A DNA stretch of 12,705 nucleotides from an uncultured Eubacterium sp. (GCA_947367725.1 CANBFZ010000018.1:1-12705); one strand, 5' to 3'. Shown: positions 1 through 5,957, numbered from the stretch's first letter. The notes: generated from the sequence alone by a model not told the origin. Translations and numbers: made by a program.

Positions 1-39
1 GGAGAAGTCTGGGTTGCAGTGAAGGAGGAAATTGTATGA
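1..39 (+). CDS. C-terminal end of an upstream phage gene (partial)
   Basis: Frame 1 is open from the first base and ends with TGA at 37-39, giving the C-terminal residues GEVWVAVKEEIV. The stop overlaps the next start as ATGA (36-39), and the next gene's Shine-Dalgarno (GGAGG, 25-29) lies inside this coding tail, as expected for tightly coupled phage genes. Its position just before small tail-end genes and the lysis module suggests a tail or baseplate protein, but too little is present to identify it. Confidence 0.6.
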   Translation, partial: GEVWVAVKEEIV

Positions 40-368
40 TATTAGTTATTAGCAAATCTGACAAAGTTGTGGTGAATACCTACCCTGAAGCATTTGAAAT
101 ATCAGAGTTGAGCAATGGATATCCGTTGATTGTTGAAGCAAATGTTGCTTTTCCACCAGAGTTTTATGCGCTTTTGAAAGGCATTAAGGATGTTCCCGAA
201 AATGTAAAAATGAGATACTGTTATGAAGAAAGCACAGGATTCTACGAAAATCCAAATTGGACAGAGCCTACAGGGAATTTGTATGGTCTAACAGAAGAAG
301 AATACCAGAGCATCAAAGATGAAGTCATTGAAGAGATTAGACAAGAGGTGATGAAAAGTGTTGAGTAA
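36..368 (+). CDS. Small phage protein of the tail-end region, function unknown
   Basis: A 110-aa soluble acidic protein with no signal peptide or membrane segment. The ATG at 36 follows a strong AAGGAGG. The C-terminus is a Glu/Lys-rich helix (about residues 85-110, from LTEEEY to the end). It overlaps the upstream stop by 4 nt and the next gene's GTG start by 11 nt. In siphophages and PBSX-like elements, this slot between the last tail gene and a carbohydrate-binding protein usually holds small tail-fibre-associated or assembly proteins (the XkdV/XkdW neighbourhood). No family is recognised with certainty, so a tail accessory role is inferred from context alone. Confidence 0.7.
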   Translation: MILVISKSDKVVVNTYPEAFEISELSNGYPLIVEANVAFPPEFYALLKGIKDVPENVKMRYCYEESTGFYENPNWTEPTGNLYGLTEEEYQSIKDEVIEEIRQEVMKSVE

Positions 369-792
369 TAGCCAAAAAGAGCTTGCAGAACTTGTTAAAA
401 ATGTTCTACCAACTGCTACAAACGAAGTAGCAGCTAAAAATGCAAAATGGTACCCGCAATGGGAAGCCATGATTGGCAAAGAAATTACGCAAGAGATGAT
501 TAACAAAGGGCTTGACCGTTATCAATACAATGGAGTTCTATATGTTGTATTGCAGCCTCACATGGTAGAAGAATCATGGGCTCCACCTGACAGTCCGTCA
601 CTTTGGGCAAAGGTACTAATTCCAAATCCGGACGTGATTCCGCCGTGGGAGCCGCCTAGCAGTACGAATCCTTACGTGACAGGCGACAAGGTTACACATG
701 GTGGAAAGACGTGGGAGTCTATGGTAGATAACAATGTATGGGAGCCGGGCGCAATTGGTACGGAAAATCTGTGGAAAGAGTTAGATATGTAA
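358..792 (+). CDS. XkdW-like phage tail protein with chitin-binding-type (CBM5/12) module
   Basis: A 144-aa protein starting with GTG at 358 behind AAGAGGTGAT and overlapping the previous gene. The middle (about residues 55-85, from YQYNGVLY to SPSLWAKV) has the Tyr/Trp-rich pattern of phage proteins that bind surface polysaccharide. The C-terminal 40 residues (about 104-144, PYVTGDKVTHGGKTWES ... NLWKE) match the carbohydrate-binding module 5/12 (ChtBD3) pattern: GDKV, a conserved Trp before the turn, and a terminal LW. Such modules are common on tail-tip proteins of Gram-positive phages. The likely role is attachment to a host wall or capsular glycan. The module assignment is fairly secure; the XkdW-like label rests on resemblance recalled from known families. 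Confidence 0.75.
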   Translation: MLSNSQKELAELVKNVLPTATNEVAAKNAKWYPQWEAMIGKEITQEMINKGLDRYQYNGVLYVVLQPHMVEESWAPPDSPSLWAKVLIPNPDVIPPWEPPSSTNPYVTGDKVTHGGKTWESMVDNNVWEPGAIGTENLWKELDM

Positions 793-814
793 GAGAGCAG
801 AAAGCTCTCTTTTT
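791..814 (+). terminator. Intrinsic terminator between tail and lysis modules
   Basis: A perfect 7-bp stem AGAGAGC (792-798) / GCTCTCT (804-810), with loop AGAAA, is followed by a T-run (810-814). The T-run leads directly into AGGAGG (815-820), the Shine-Dalgarno of the endolysin gene. It could therefore terminate tail transcripts, attenuate lysis expression, or fold at the 5' side of the endolysin ribosome site. Confidence 0.75.
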
Positions 815-826
815 AGGAGGTATAAA

Positions 827-1390
827 ATGTTAAATGTAAAGGACCGTCAGCTGTATTTAAACAAACTAGGCTTTTATGCCGGAAAAATTGACGGCATAGA
901 GGGCGATAAAACACGTAGGGCATACAAAACCTTGCAGAAGAAATATTTCACTCGTGAAAGCGATATAGACGGCGTATACGGTATCAATACTGATAAGTTA
1001 TTACTCAATGCAAAAAGAGTGCAATATCGAACTCCTAACTTTAAACTGGAAGAGTTTAAATGTGAATGCGGTGGTAAATATTGTACTGGGTACCCATCGT
1101 ATTTGGACAGAAACCTTTTAAACAATCTACAGGGACTCAGGGACGAATATAACTCTCCGATGATAATTACATCCGGTATGCGTTGTCAGAAATATAATGA
1201 CAGTCTAGTTGGGTCGATTCCTAACAGTAAACATACCAAAGGTAAAGCCGTAGATTTTTATGGTACTCTTACCAATACAAAAGTCAAAAGACAGGATATC
1301 ATTAATAAATGGCATAAAAAAACCAATGCGAATTATGCATATTCTGACACACCAAACATGGGCACATCAGTTCATGTAGATGTAAAATAG
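827..1390 (+). CDS. Endolysin: PG-binding domain plus M15 peptidase
   Basis: A 187-aa phage lysis enzyme predicted to cut peptide bonds in peptidoglycan. Residues about 5-62 form a peptidoglycan-binding type 1 domain (QLYLNKLGFYAGKIDGIEG, then TRRAYKTLQ). Residues about 70-187 are a peptidase M15 (VanY/D,D-carboxypeptidase-like) domain. Its zinc-site motifs are SKHTKGKAVDF (H136, D143) and the terminal HVDV (H183). A Cys cluster (C79, C81, C86) lies in the KCECGGKYC segment typical of this subfamily. There is no signal peptide, so export would depend on the holin that follows 11 nt later. The ATG at 827 sits 6 nt after AGGAGG. Cleavage specificity (L,D- or D,D-peptide bond) cannot be read from the sequence. 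Confidence 0.9.
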   Translation: MLNVKDRQLYLNKLGFYAGKIDGIEGDKTRRAYKTLQKKYFTRESDIDGVYGINTDKLLLNAKRVQYRTPNFKLEEFKCECGGKYCTGYPSYLDRNLLNNLQGLRDEYNSPMIITSGMRCQKYNDSLVGSIPNSKHTKGKAVDFYGTLTNTKVKRQDIINKWHKKTNANYAYSDTPNMGTSVHVDVK

Positions 1391-1401
1391 GAGGTAAATT
1401 T

Positions 1402-1620
1402 ATGAAACAGTTAAAAACGAATCCGAAAAAATTCTGGAAAAGTGCAATGATTAGGGCGGTCAAATCAATGGCACAAGCAACTATTGCCGCACTTGGCACA
1501 ACCGCCCTGATCACCGAAGTGGACTGGCTGACAGTGATGTCTATGTCTGCCATGACTGGATTATTATCAATTTTAACAAGCATTTCAACTGGATTGCCGG
1601 AAGTTGAAGAAGGAGAATAA
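1402..1620 (+). CDS. Phage holin, r1t type
   Basis: A 72-aa membrane protein that would form holes in the cytoplasmic membrane to release the endolysin. The N-terminus is basic (KTNPKKFWKSAMIRAVKS), followed by a hydrophobic Ala-rich span (about residues 22-40), a short turn containing the conserved VDW, and a second span (about 45-63). It ends in the acidic tail GLPEVEEGE. This arrangement, length and the GLPEV ending match the r1t-type holin family of Firmicutes phages. AGGAGG overlaps the endolysin stop, and the start lies 11 nt beyond that stop. The position directly after an endolysin supports the call. Confidence 0.88.
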   Translation: MKQLKTNPKKFWKSAMIRAVKSMAQATIAALGTTALITEVDWLTVMSMSAMTGLLSILTSISTGLPEVEEGE

Positions 1621-1621
1621 A

Positions 1622-1894
1622 ATGATGTCACCAACGCAGACAATCACATTTGTGATAGGAATTATCGCCTGCGCTGTAGGCGTAATGACGTTTGTTTCCG
1701 GTATGCTGCAGAGGTCTAAAAATGCAGGCGCCCTAGAAAACAAAGTGGATACAATTCTTAAAAAGATCGAGAACATCGAAGAAACATTAAATGAGCATAG
1801 AGACCTTAATGAGGAAATCAGAGTCACTATTGCAGAGCAGCAACAGCAAATCAACACATTATTTAAAAGAATCGAAGCATTAGAACGAAAATAA
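1622..1894 (+). CDS. Single-span membrane protein with long coiled coil, lysis-module accessory
   Basis: A 90-aa protein. The start is taken at the ATG at 1622 (GAAGGAG lies 8-14 nt upstream); a TTG 18 nt upstream is less likely because it would place the coding start inside the ribosome site. The N-terminal hydrophobic segment (about residues 8-28) is followed by a coiled coil of about 50 residues rich in I/L/E/K (ENKVDTILKKIENIEETL ... IEALERK). The topology resembles XhlA-like hemolysin/holin accessory proteins of Bacillus prophages and small spanin-like proteins, but no diagnostic family motif is visible. Together with the holin it would act in or regulate membrane disruption (inference). 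Confidence 0.75.
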   Translation: MMSPTQTITFVIGIIACAVGVMTFVSGMLQRSKNAGALENKVDTILKKIENIEETLNEHRDLNEEIRVTIAEQQQQINTLFKRIEALERK

Positions 1895-1906
1895 CAGGAG
1901 ACTGAA

Positions 1907-2215
1907 ATGGACAGACTAAATAAATCACTAGAAAAAGCCGCAAAAGATGAAGCATTGAGTCAAAGTATAGCTTTGTCAGATGTTGTAAAAGATTTACTTG
2001 ACACGACAAAGAGACAGCTTAACAGGATATACATAATTCTCGCAATAAGCATACTTGTAAATTTAGCCATTGTTGGAGCATTTTTGTGGTATGAGTCACA
2101 ATGGGAATACGAAACAACCGAAACAATCACGCAGACCGTAGACGGAGAAGACTCAGAAATCAACAATGTTTCCGGAGACCAATATAAAGATAATGCTACA
2201 CATACGGAGCAATAG
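1907..2215 (+). CDS. Single-span phage membrane protein, function unknown
   Basis: A 102-aa protein with one transmembrane segment at about residues 42-62 (YIILAISILVNLAIVGAFLW). It has a charged N-terminal half predicted to be cytoplasmic and a Thr/Asp/Glu/Asn-rich C-terminal tail predicted to be outside. The ATG at 1907 follows CAGGAG. It lies 12 nt after the coiled-coil membrane protein and is presumably co-transcribed with the lysis genes. The polar external tail could meet the cell wall, which would fit a lysis-timing, antiholin-like or superinfection role, but this is context only and no family is recognised. Confidence 0.7.
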   Translation: MDRLNKSLEKAAKDEALSQSIALSDVVKDLLDTTKRQLNRIYIILAISILVNLAIVGAFLWYESQWEYETTETITQTVDGEDSEINNVSGDQYKDNATHTEQ

Positions 2216-2230
2216 AAAGGGTGATTTGAA

Positions 2231-2335
2231 ATGCCAGCAAAGCAGGTAATTGTAAAGAAGACGACTCGAAAAAAAACAAACAGTAAAGGTAGCGGTAAGG
2301 GCAAAAAATGCCCTTCCTGTGGAAAACCTATCTAA
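2231..2335 (+). CDS. 34-aa Lys-rich protein ending in a CxxC zinc-ribbon knuckle
   Basis: A short ORF with ATG at 2231 and TAA at 2333-2335, preceded by AAAGGGTGAT. The product starts MPAKQVIVKKTTRKKT, has a Ser/Gly/Lys linker, and ends CPSCGKPI. Residues 3-28 are strongly basic and the C-terminus is a single CPxCG knuckle, like half of a rubredoxin-type zinc ribbon. It could bind nucleic acid, or pair two chains around one zinc ion. It lies 15 nt after the previous stop and one base before the next ATG, so it is part of the same run. The last part of the gene contains a perfect 7-bp hairpin. Function is unknown; the coding call rests on its ribosome site, its fit between neighbours and its CxxC end. 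Confidence 0.6.
   Translation: MPAKQVIVKKTTRKKTNSKGSGKGKKCPSCGKPI
2297..2315 (+). other. Perfect hairpin inside the 34-aa gene
   Basis: AAGGGCA (2297-2303) and TGCCCTT (2309-2315) form a 7-bp stem with an AAAAA loop. No U-run follows, so it is not a standard terminator. It sits 21 nt before the next gene's ATG (2337), where it could influence translational coupling. It may simply reflect codon choice for the GKGKKCPS segment. Confidence 0.4.
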
Positions 2336-2336
2336 G

Positions 2337-2567
2337 ATGAGTGAACATATCGACACGCGGCGCAAAATCAAAGATATATGCAGCATAAAAACTTTTGAGG
2401 AACTTTTGGAAAACTGCATTTTAACAGACGAAGATAAAGAAATCATGCGGCTCCACTATTTGAAAGGCAAAGAACTCGCCTTCATAGCCGACATGATGGG
2501 GTTTTCTGAAAGCACTATAAAGCGCCACCATAAGAAAATACTAAAAAAATTAAATAAAATGCTGTGA
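2337..2567 (+). CDS. Sigma-70 region 4-like HTH protein
   Basis: A 76-aa protein whose C-terminal half (about residues 33-75) reads as a sigma-70 region 4 / LuxR-type helix-turn-helix: LTDEDKEIMRLHYLKGK, then FIADMMGFSESTIKRHHKKI. It has no region 2, so it is not a full sigma factor. Similar short region-4 proteins in Firmicutes phages act as late-gene or packaging-region transcription regulators (ArpU- or sigma-like). The ATG at 2337 is one base after the previous stop (TAA-G-ATG), suggesting translational coupling; an in-frame GTG at 2319 is a possible alternative start. It is the last gene before the strongest terminator in the window. Confidence 0.75.
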   Translation: MSEHIDTRRKIKDICSIKTFEELLENCILTDEDKEIMRLHYLKGKELAFIADMMGFSESTIKRHHKKILKKLNKML

Positions 2568-2585
2568 TACTTTCACGAGACTTTT

Positions 2586-2625
2586 ATAGCCTATCGGAGA
2601 TTCTTCCGATAGGCTATTTTTTTTT
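2586..2625 (+). terminator. Strong intrinsic terminator closing the lysis block
   Basis: A perfect 13-bp stem (2586-2598 with 2605-2617, core GCCTATCGG / CCGATAGGC), a 6-nt loop, and a run of Ts from 2617 to 2625. It ends the transcript carrying the lysis and sigma-like genes and separates it from the unknown cassette that follows. No consensus sigma-A promoter is evident between it and the next gene. Confidence 0.92.
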
Positions 2626-2669
2626 ACAATAAAACCAGAAATGATAGTCAAAAAACAGGAGGTAAAGAC

Positions 2670-3224
2670 ATGGCTCCGATGTACATGGGATATCCGGCAT
2701 ATCCGCCAATCAACCCGATGATGACACCGCAGCAAAGGCTTGCGGAAATGGAACAGCAGTATCCACAATTTGCACAGAATCAAAATACTGCTCCGATGGG
2801 AAATCAAATGCAGAGCATACCACAGATGCAGCCGATTGGCAGCCTGCAAGGCATGCAGAACTTTGTAAAGGCGAGGTCAGTCACATCTATTGATGAGGCT
2901 AAAGCAAGCATTATAGACCCGGACGGTTCATTGCATGTATTTGTTGATATCGGCAACAAAAGCATTTATACAAAGCAAATCAACCTTGACGGAACAGCAA
3001 CACTAAACACCTATACATTACAGGAGATTCCAAAGCCTGCAACGGATACCGCAATGGAAATCGAACCACTTACTTACGTAAAACAAGAAGAACTGGAGGC
3101 GGTGTGCAGATCTTTCAGCAATCAGATTGCAGATCTTGAAGATAAGCTGGCAGGGTACGAAAGAGCATTCGTGGCAATGCAAGAAGAAAAAAAGCCAGCG
3201 TCGAAGTCAGGAGGTAAGAAATGA
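2670..3224 (+). CDS. Met/Pro/Gln-rich phage cassette protein with C-terminal coiled coil, unknown
   Basis: A 184-aa protein with a strong AGGAGG site before the ATG at 2670. Residues 1-65 are low-complexity and Met/Pro/Tyr/Gln-rich (MAPMYMGYPAYPP ...). Residues about 66-125 form a compact predicted beta-rich core (FVKARSVTSIDEAKASIIDP, then GSLHVFVDIGNKSIYTKQ). Residues about 140-172 form a helical coiled coil, followed by the basic tail PASKSGGKK. No membrane span is seen. It is the first gene after the strong terminator, and its stop overlaps the next start (ATGA). I do not recognise a named family; similar proteins seem, from memory only, to recur in gut Firmicutes phages. A virion or assembly role is possible but unproven. 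Confidence 0.65.
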   Translation: MAPMYMGYPAYPPINPMMTPQQRLAEMEQQYPQFAQNQNTAPMGNQMQSIPQMQPIGSLQGMQNFVKARSVTSIDEAKASIIDPDGSLHVFVDIGNKSIYTKQINLDGTATLNTYTLQEIPKPATDTAMEIEPLTYVKQEELEAVCRSFSNQIADLEDKLAGYERAFVAMQEEKKPASKSGGKK

Positions 3225-3511
3225 ATCTAATGAACATGATGGGGCAAATGATGGGCGGACAAGGTGGAATGAATCCGATGCAAATGATGCAGATGATGCA
3301 AAAGGCAAAAGGAAACCCAATGCAAATGATAGATAGCATGATGGGAGGGAATCCACAGTACCAACGAGTCATGCAGATGGTGAATGGTAAAAGCCCGAAA
3401 GAAGTAAGACAGGTAGTTATGAACCTTTGCGAACAGCAAGGTGTTGATTTTACCGGCATGGTGGAGCAGATGAAAGGCATGGGAATCAACGTGCCTGAGT
3501 ATGACGAATGA
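3221..3511 (+). CDS. Methionine-rich small protein (22 Met in 96 residues), unknown
   Basis: A 96-aa protein overlapping the previous stop by ATGA, with CAGGAGGTAAGAA upstream. Residues 1-45 are almost entirely Met, Gln, Gly and Asn (repeats such as MMGQMMGG, MQMMQMMQ, MMGGNP). Residues about 46-90 form a folded-looking helical part (QYQRVMQMVNGKSPKEVRQV, then NLCEQQGVD) with a single Cys. Methionine-rich stretches occur in metal (copper) binding proteins and in flexible hydrophobic interaction surfaces such as the SRP M domain; either is only an idea here. It stays in register with its neighbours in the cassette, and an in-frame coding bias is obvious, so it is very likely translated. Confidence 0.7.
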   Translation: MNLMNMMGQMMGGQGGMNPMQMMQMMQKAKGNPMQMIDSMMGGNPQYQRVMQMVNGKSPKEVRQVVMNLCEQQGVDFTGMVEQMKGMGINVPEYDE

Positions 3512-3567
3512 GGCTTATAGCCTTTTGGCTTAAGTATATAAAACTAAAGAAAGGAACGGTAAAAAAC

Positions 3568-4311
3568 ATGATGATGGAAAATTGTGGAATCACGCCCGTT
3601 TACAATGTGGACGGAAATGGTAGAAACAGTGACGGCTGGGGAGACGGCGGCTGGGTTTGGGTTATTTTCCTCTTCTTCCTCATGGCATGGGGCGGAGGCT
3701 GGAATAACGGATTTGGCGGATTTGGTGGAGGTGCTGGCGCAAATGGCGCGCTGACAAGAGCAGACCTTTGCCAGGACATGAATTTCCAGAGCCTGGAGAA
3801 CGCAACAAGAGGCATTCAGCAGGGGTTATGTGACGGATTCTATGCACAGAATTCTACTATGTTGAATGGATTTAACGGATTACAGAATTCTCTTTGCCAG
3901 GGATTCTCTGGCGTGAGTGCAGAACTGTGCAACGGATTTAACAACGTCAACAACAACGTGACACAGGCAAGATTTGATTCTCAGCAGTGTTGCTGCGAAA
4001 CCAACAGAAATATTGATTCTGTGAGATTTGAGAACGCAAAGAACACTTGTGACATCATTCAGGCAGGCAATGCGAATACGCAGAGAATCATCGATACGCT
4101 GACGCAGAACACCATTCAGGACCTGAGAGACAAGGCGACAACATATGAACTGCAGCTGAGCCAGCAGGCACAGACAGCAAACCTTGTAAATCAGCTGAGA
4201 CCATGCCCGATTCCGGCATACCTGTCCTGCAGCCCATATACCTCCTATGACCCATTTGGCAGAAGTGGATATGGCAGTGGCTGTGGCAACGGATGCGGTT
4301 GTGGGTGCTAA
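3568..4311 (+). CDS. Gly/Trp/Cys-rich phage cassette protein with 11-residue repeats, unknown
   Basis: The start is taken at the ATG at 3568, after AAAGGAACGG (a same-frame ATG at 3508 would overlap the previous stop and has no good ribosome site). This gives 247 aa. The order is: polar N-terminus; a Trp/Gly-flanked hydrophobic stretch WVWVIFLFFLMAW (29-41); a Gly-rich linker (42-60); a repeat region with hydrophobic positions every 11 residues (L76, L87, M98, L109, L120, V131), four of them in an [LM][CL]xGF block; a CCC motif (141-143); a predicted coiled coil (about 170-210); and a Pro/Cys/Gly-rich end GCGNGCGCGC. The look is that of a short membrane- or virion-associated fibre, but the family has no function I know. 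Confidence 0.65.
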   Translation: MMMENCGITPVYNVDGNGRNSDGWGDGGWVWVIFLFFLMAWGGGWNNGFGGFGGGAGANGALTRADLCQDMNFQSLENATRGIQQGLCDGFYAQNSTMLNGFNGLQNSLCQGFSGVSAELCNGFNNVNNNVTQARFDSQQCCCETNRNIDSVRFENAKNTCDIIQAGNANTQRIIDTLTQNTIQDLRDKATTYELQLSQQAQTANLVNQLRPCPIPAYLSCSPYTSYDPFGRSGYGSGCGNGCGCGC

Positions 4312-4345
4312 AATTTAAGTATAACTCGCCTTTATAGGCTGATTC

Positions 4346-4376
4346 AAGAGGGCAGTCTATGCCCTCTTATTTTTTT
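4346..4376 (+). terminator. Intrinsic terminator abutting the next gene's ribosome site
   Basis: A perfect 9-bp stem AAGAGGGCA (4346-4354) / TGCCCTCTT (4360-4368), with loop GTCTA, is followed by ATTTTTTT (4369-4376). The T-run is directly followed by AGGAGG (4377-4382) of the Cys-rich gene. The layout is the same as at 791-820 and 5958-5992. Confidence 0.85.
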
Positions 4377-4388
4377 AGGAGGTATAAG

Positions 4389-4808
4389 ATGACTTGCAAA
4401 AATACTTGCAAACTGTGCAAGAAATTAATTATTAGCACAGCCGTAAATTTTGATGCGGCAACCAATTCTTTACTTGTAAATTTACCGGCTGGCACATATA
4501 ACGATGACTGTAAATACTGCATCGTTGTAGCGCAGGCAATTCCAGCAGCTACAACAATCAGATCGCTGGTGTATGTGACAATTGGAACCGGCACACAACG
4601 TTATCCGCTTGTAAAGAAAAACTGCGCACAGCTTACGGCATGCGGTCTCAGAACACGCACAAAATATTCAACATGTGTTGACACAAACGCCACCGGTGGC
4701 GTTTTCCGACTAATAGGGCATACATGTTGCGAGCCTTGTAATAACCTGACTGGCATCAATGGAACAGCACCAATACCTGCAGTGGTGGCAGAAGAAGAGG
4801 TGGAATAA
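4389..4808 (+). CDS. Cysteine-rich, predicted beta-rich phage cassette protein, unknown
   Basis: 139 aa from the ATG at 4389, placed 6 nt after AGGAGG; an upstream in-frame ATG at 4359 lies inside the terminator hairpin and is rejected. The N-terminus carries CKNTCKLCKK (CxxxCxxC), and further Cys occur at DCKYC, NCAQLTACG, STCVD and HTCCEPC. The rest is Thr/Ala/Val/Ile-rich with alternating hydrophobic residues, suggesting beta strands. There is no signal peptide or clear membrane span. The C-terminus is acidic (VVAEEEVE). A virion surface or decoration protein would fit the composition, or a metal-binding protein; neither is shown. The stop overlaps the next start (TAATG). Confidence 0.65.
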   Translation: MTCKNTCKLCKKLIISTAVNFDAATNSLLVNLPAGTYNDDCKYCIVVAQAIPAATTIRSLVYVTIGTGTQRYPLVKKNCAQLTACGLRTRTKYSTCVDTNATGGVFRLIGHTCCEPCNNLTGINGTAPIPAVVAEEEVE

Positions 4809-5038
4809 TGAATCGATATCAGCAAGGAAATATGTTTGATGATGATTACATTGCGCTAATTGGGATACTGTCCACAGTCCTGCAGGTTTACAACATTGAA
4901 CAATCTGACAGGCAGGCGAAAGATAATGTTTATCTGCTAGAAATAGGAGACAAGCTGTTAGAAAAATTCGAGAAATTAGAGGGCAAAATAAAGCGACTTG
5001 AGCGAATGATGGAAAGGAGTGCCTACAATGGAAGATAG
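4808..5038 (+). CDS. Small coiled-coil phage protein, unknown
   Basis: A 76-aa protein starting at the ATG at 4808, which shares a base with the previous TAA; AAGAGGTGG lies just upstream. Residues about 14-30 form an amphipathic or hydrophobic helix (YIALIGILSTVLQVYNI). Residues about 45-70 form a Leu/Glu/Lys coiled coil (LEIGDKLLEKFEKLEGKIKR). The end of the gene overlaps the start of the next by 11 nt. No family is recognised. Its coupling on both sides suggests that it works with, or is made in proportion to, its neighbours. Confidence 0.65.
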   Translation: MNRYQQGNMFDDDYIALIGILSTVLQVYNIEQSDRQAKDNVYLLEIGDKLLEKFEKLEGKIKRLERMMERSAYNGR

Positions 5039-5951
5039 AGAGCGTATGAATGAGCATGATGCGCGCATGGAACAGATGAACAGAGAAAGAATGAGCGAAA
5101 TCAGAGCGGCAGGAGGACAGGGTAGCGGAACATATCGAGGCAGCGTGCCGATGATGCGTGAGACTATGCCGACTGTTTACGGCGATGAATTCCGGCAGAT
5201 GTACCGCGACAATCGTTACGATAGAGCCAACAAGATGGAGCGAAACATCTACAAAAAAGATAAAAATTACAAAAAATACAAGTCAGAGGACGAGGTGTTT
5301 GAATGCATCATAGATCATCTAACAAAGGGCGTAAAATTTCATGACAAAATGATGGATTTGTACGGATTTTTGGGCTTAGAGGGTTTTAAAAAGATGCATG
5401 AATATCATTATTATGATGAAACAATGAACCGGAGAAAGGCAAAATGTTACGTACTGGAACACATGAATTTTCTCGTCAGCGACAACAGCGATGAAGAAAA
5501 TCTCAATTTCATACCACAGTCGTGGTATGACTACACACGCCACGAAATCTCTTCCGATGCTAGAAGACAGTACATTGAGCCGTCCTTTATGGGATATAAG
5601 CAGTGGGAAGAAGAGACAAAAGAACTGCTGTCCTATTGTGCAAATGAGTTGATGAGCATGGGAAAAATGTCATCTTTTAATGAAGTTATGAGCATGGTGG
5701 ACGATGTGGAAGAGGAACTGAAACACCTAGAAGAACTGATTTTGAAATTGCAGTCGGTAGATTTTGACGCAAAACACATTACAGATATGCAGGATTCCAT
5801 TTGCAAAGAATATGAAGAAAAATTGGAAGAGTGCTTTGAGAAAAAAATCGAAGAGGACAAAAAGAAAAAAAGATACAAAATGATGTACGGTGGAGACGAT
5901 GAAAGAGCTTATGCAAGACGGCGTTCAAGCAGGACCGGCAGATACATCTAG
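5028..5951 (+). CDS. Large charged helical phage cassette protein, unknown
   Basis: 307 aa from the ATG at 5028, chosen because AAAGGAG (5013-5019) is well spaced; an in-frame GTG at 5019 overlaps that site. Residues 1-75 are Met/Arg/Glu-rich and probably disordered. Residues about 85-190 are a helical domain with many His, Glu and Tyr (HLTKGVKFHDKMMDLYGFLG, then MHEYHYYDETMNRR); this could be a four-helix bundle of ferritin-like type, although that idea rests only on composition. Residues about 210-285 form a long acidic coiled coil, and the tail is very basic (KKKKRYKMM ... RRRSSRTGRYI). It is the last gene of the unknown cassette, directly before a terminator. A nucleic-acid- or capsid-associated role is possible. 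Confidence 0.68.
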   Translation: MEDRERMNEHDARMEQMNRERMSEIRAAGGQGSGTYRGSVPMMRETMPTVYGDEFRQMYRDNRYDRANKMERNIYKKDKNYKKYKSEDEVFECIIDHLTKGVKFHDKMMDLYGFLGLEGFKKMHEYHYYDETMNRRKAKCYVLEHMNFLVSDNSDEENLNFIPQSWYDYTRHEISSDARRQYIEPSFMGYKQWEEETKELLSYCANELMSMGKMSSFNEVMSMVDDVEEELKHLEELILKLQSVDFDAKHITDMQDSICKEYEEKLEECFEKKIEEDKKKKRYKMMYGGDDERAYARRRSSRTGRYI

Positions 5952-5957
5952 AAGACT

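Noticed and set aside
2297..2315. Hairpin in the 34-aa gene as a terminator
   Set aside because: No T-run follows and the coding sequence continues through it.
3221..3360. Repeated ATGATG / ATGCAAATG units as a possible DNA repeat array or CRISPR
   Set aside because: The units are irregular, follow the reading frame and simply encode Met/Gln runs. There are no constant repeats with unique spacers, and no CRISPR array is present anywhere in the window.
3115..3489. 124-codon minus-strand open frame rich in Ile/Met/Cys
   Set aside because: It is the antisense of ATG-rich codons in the Met-rich gene (CAT giving His, and Ile/Cys in other frames), with no ribosome site.
3508..3567. Alternative earlier start of the Gly/Trp/Cys-rich gene
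   Set aside because: In frame, but it has no ribosome site, and the ATG at 3568 follows AAAGGAACGG with normal spacing.
4359..4388. Earlier in-frame ATG of the Cys-rich gene
   Set aside because: It falls inside the terminator hairpin, upstream of the AGGAGG that clearly serves the ATG at 4389.
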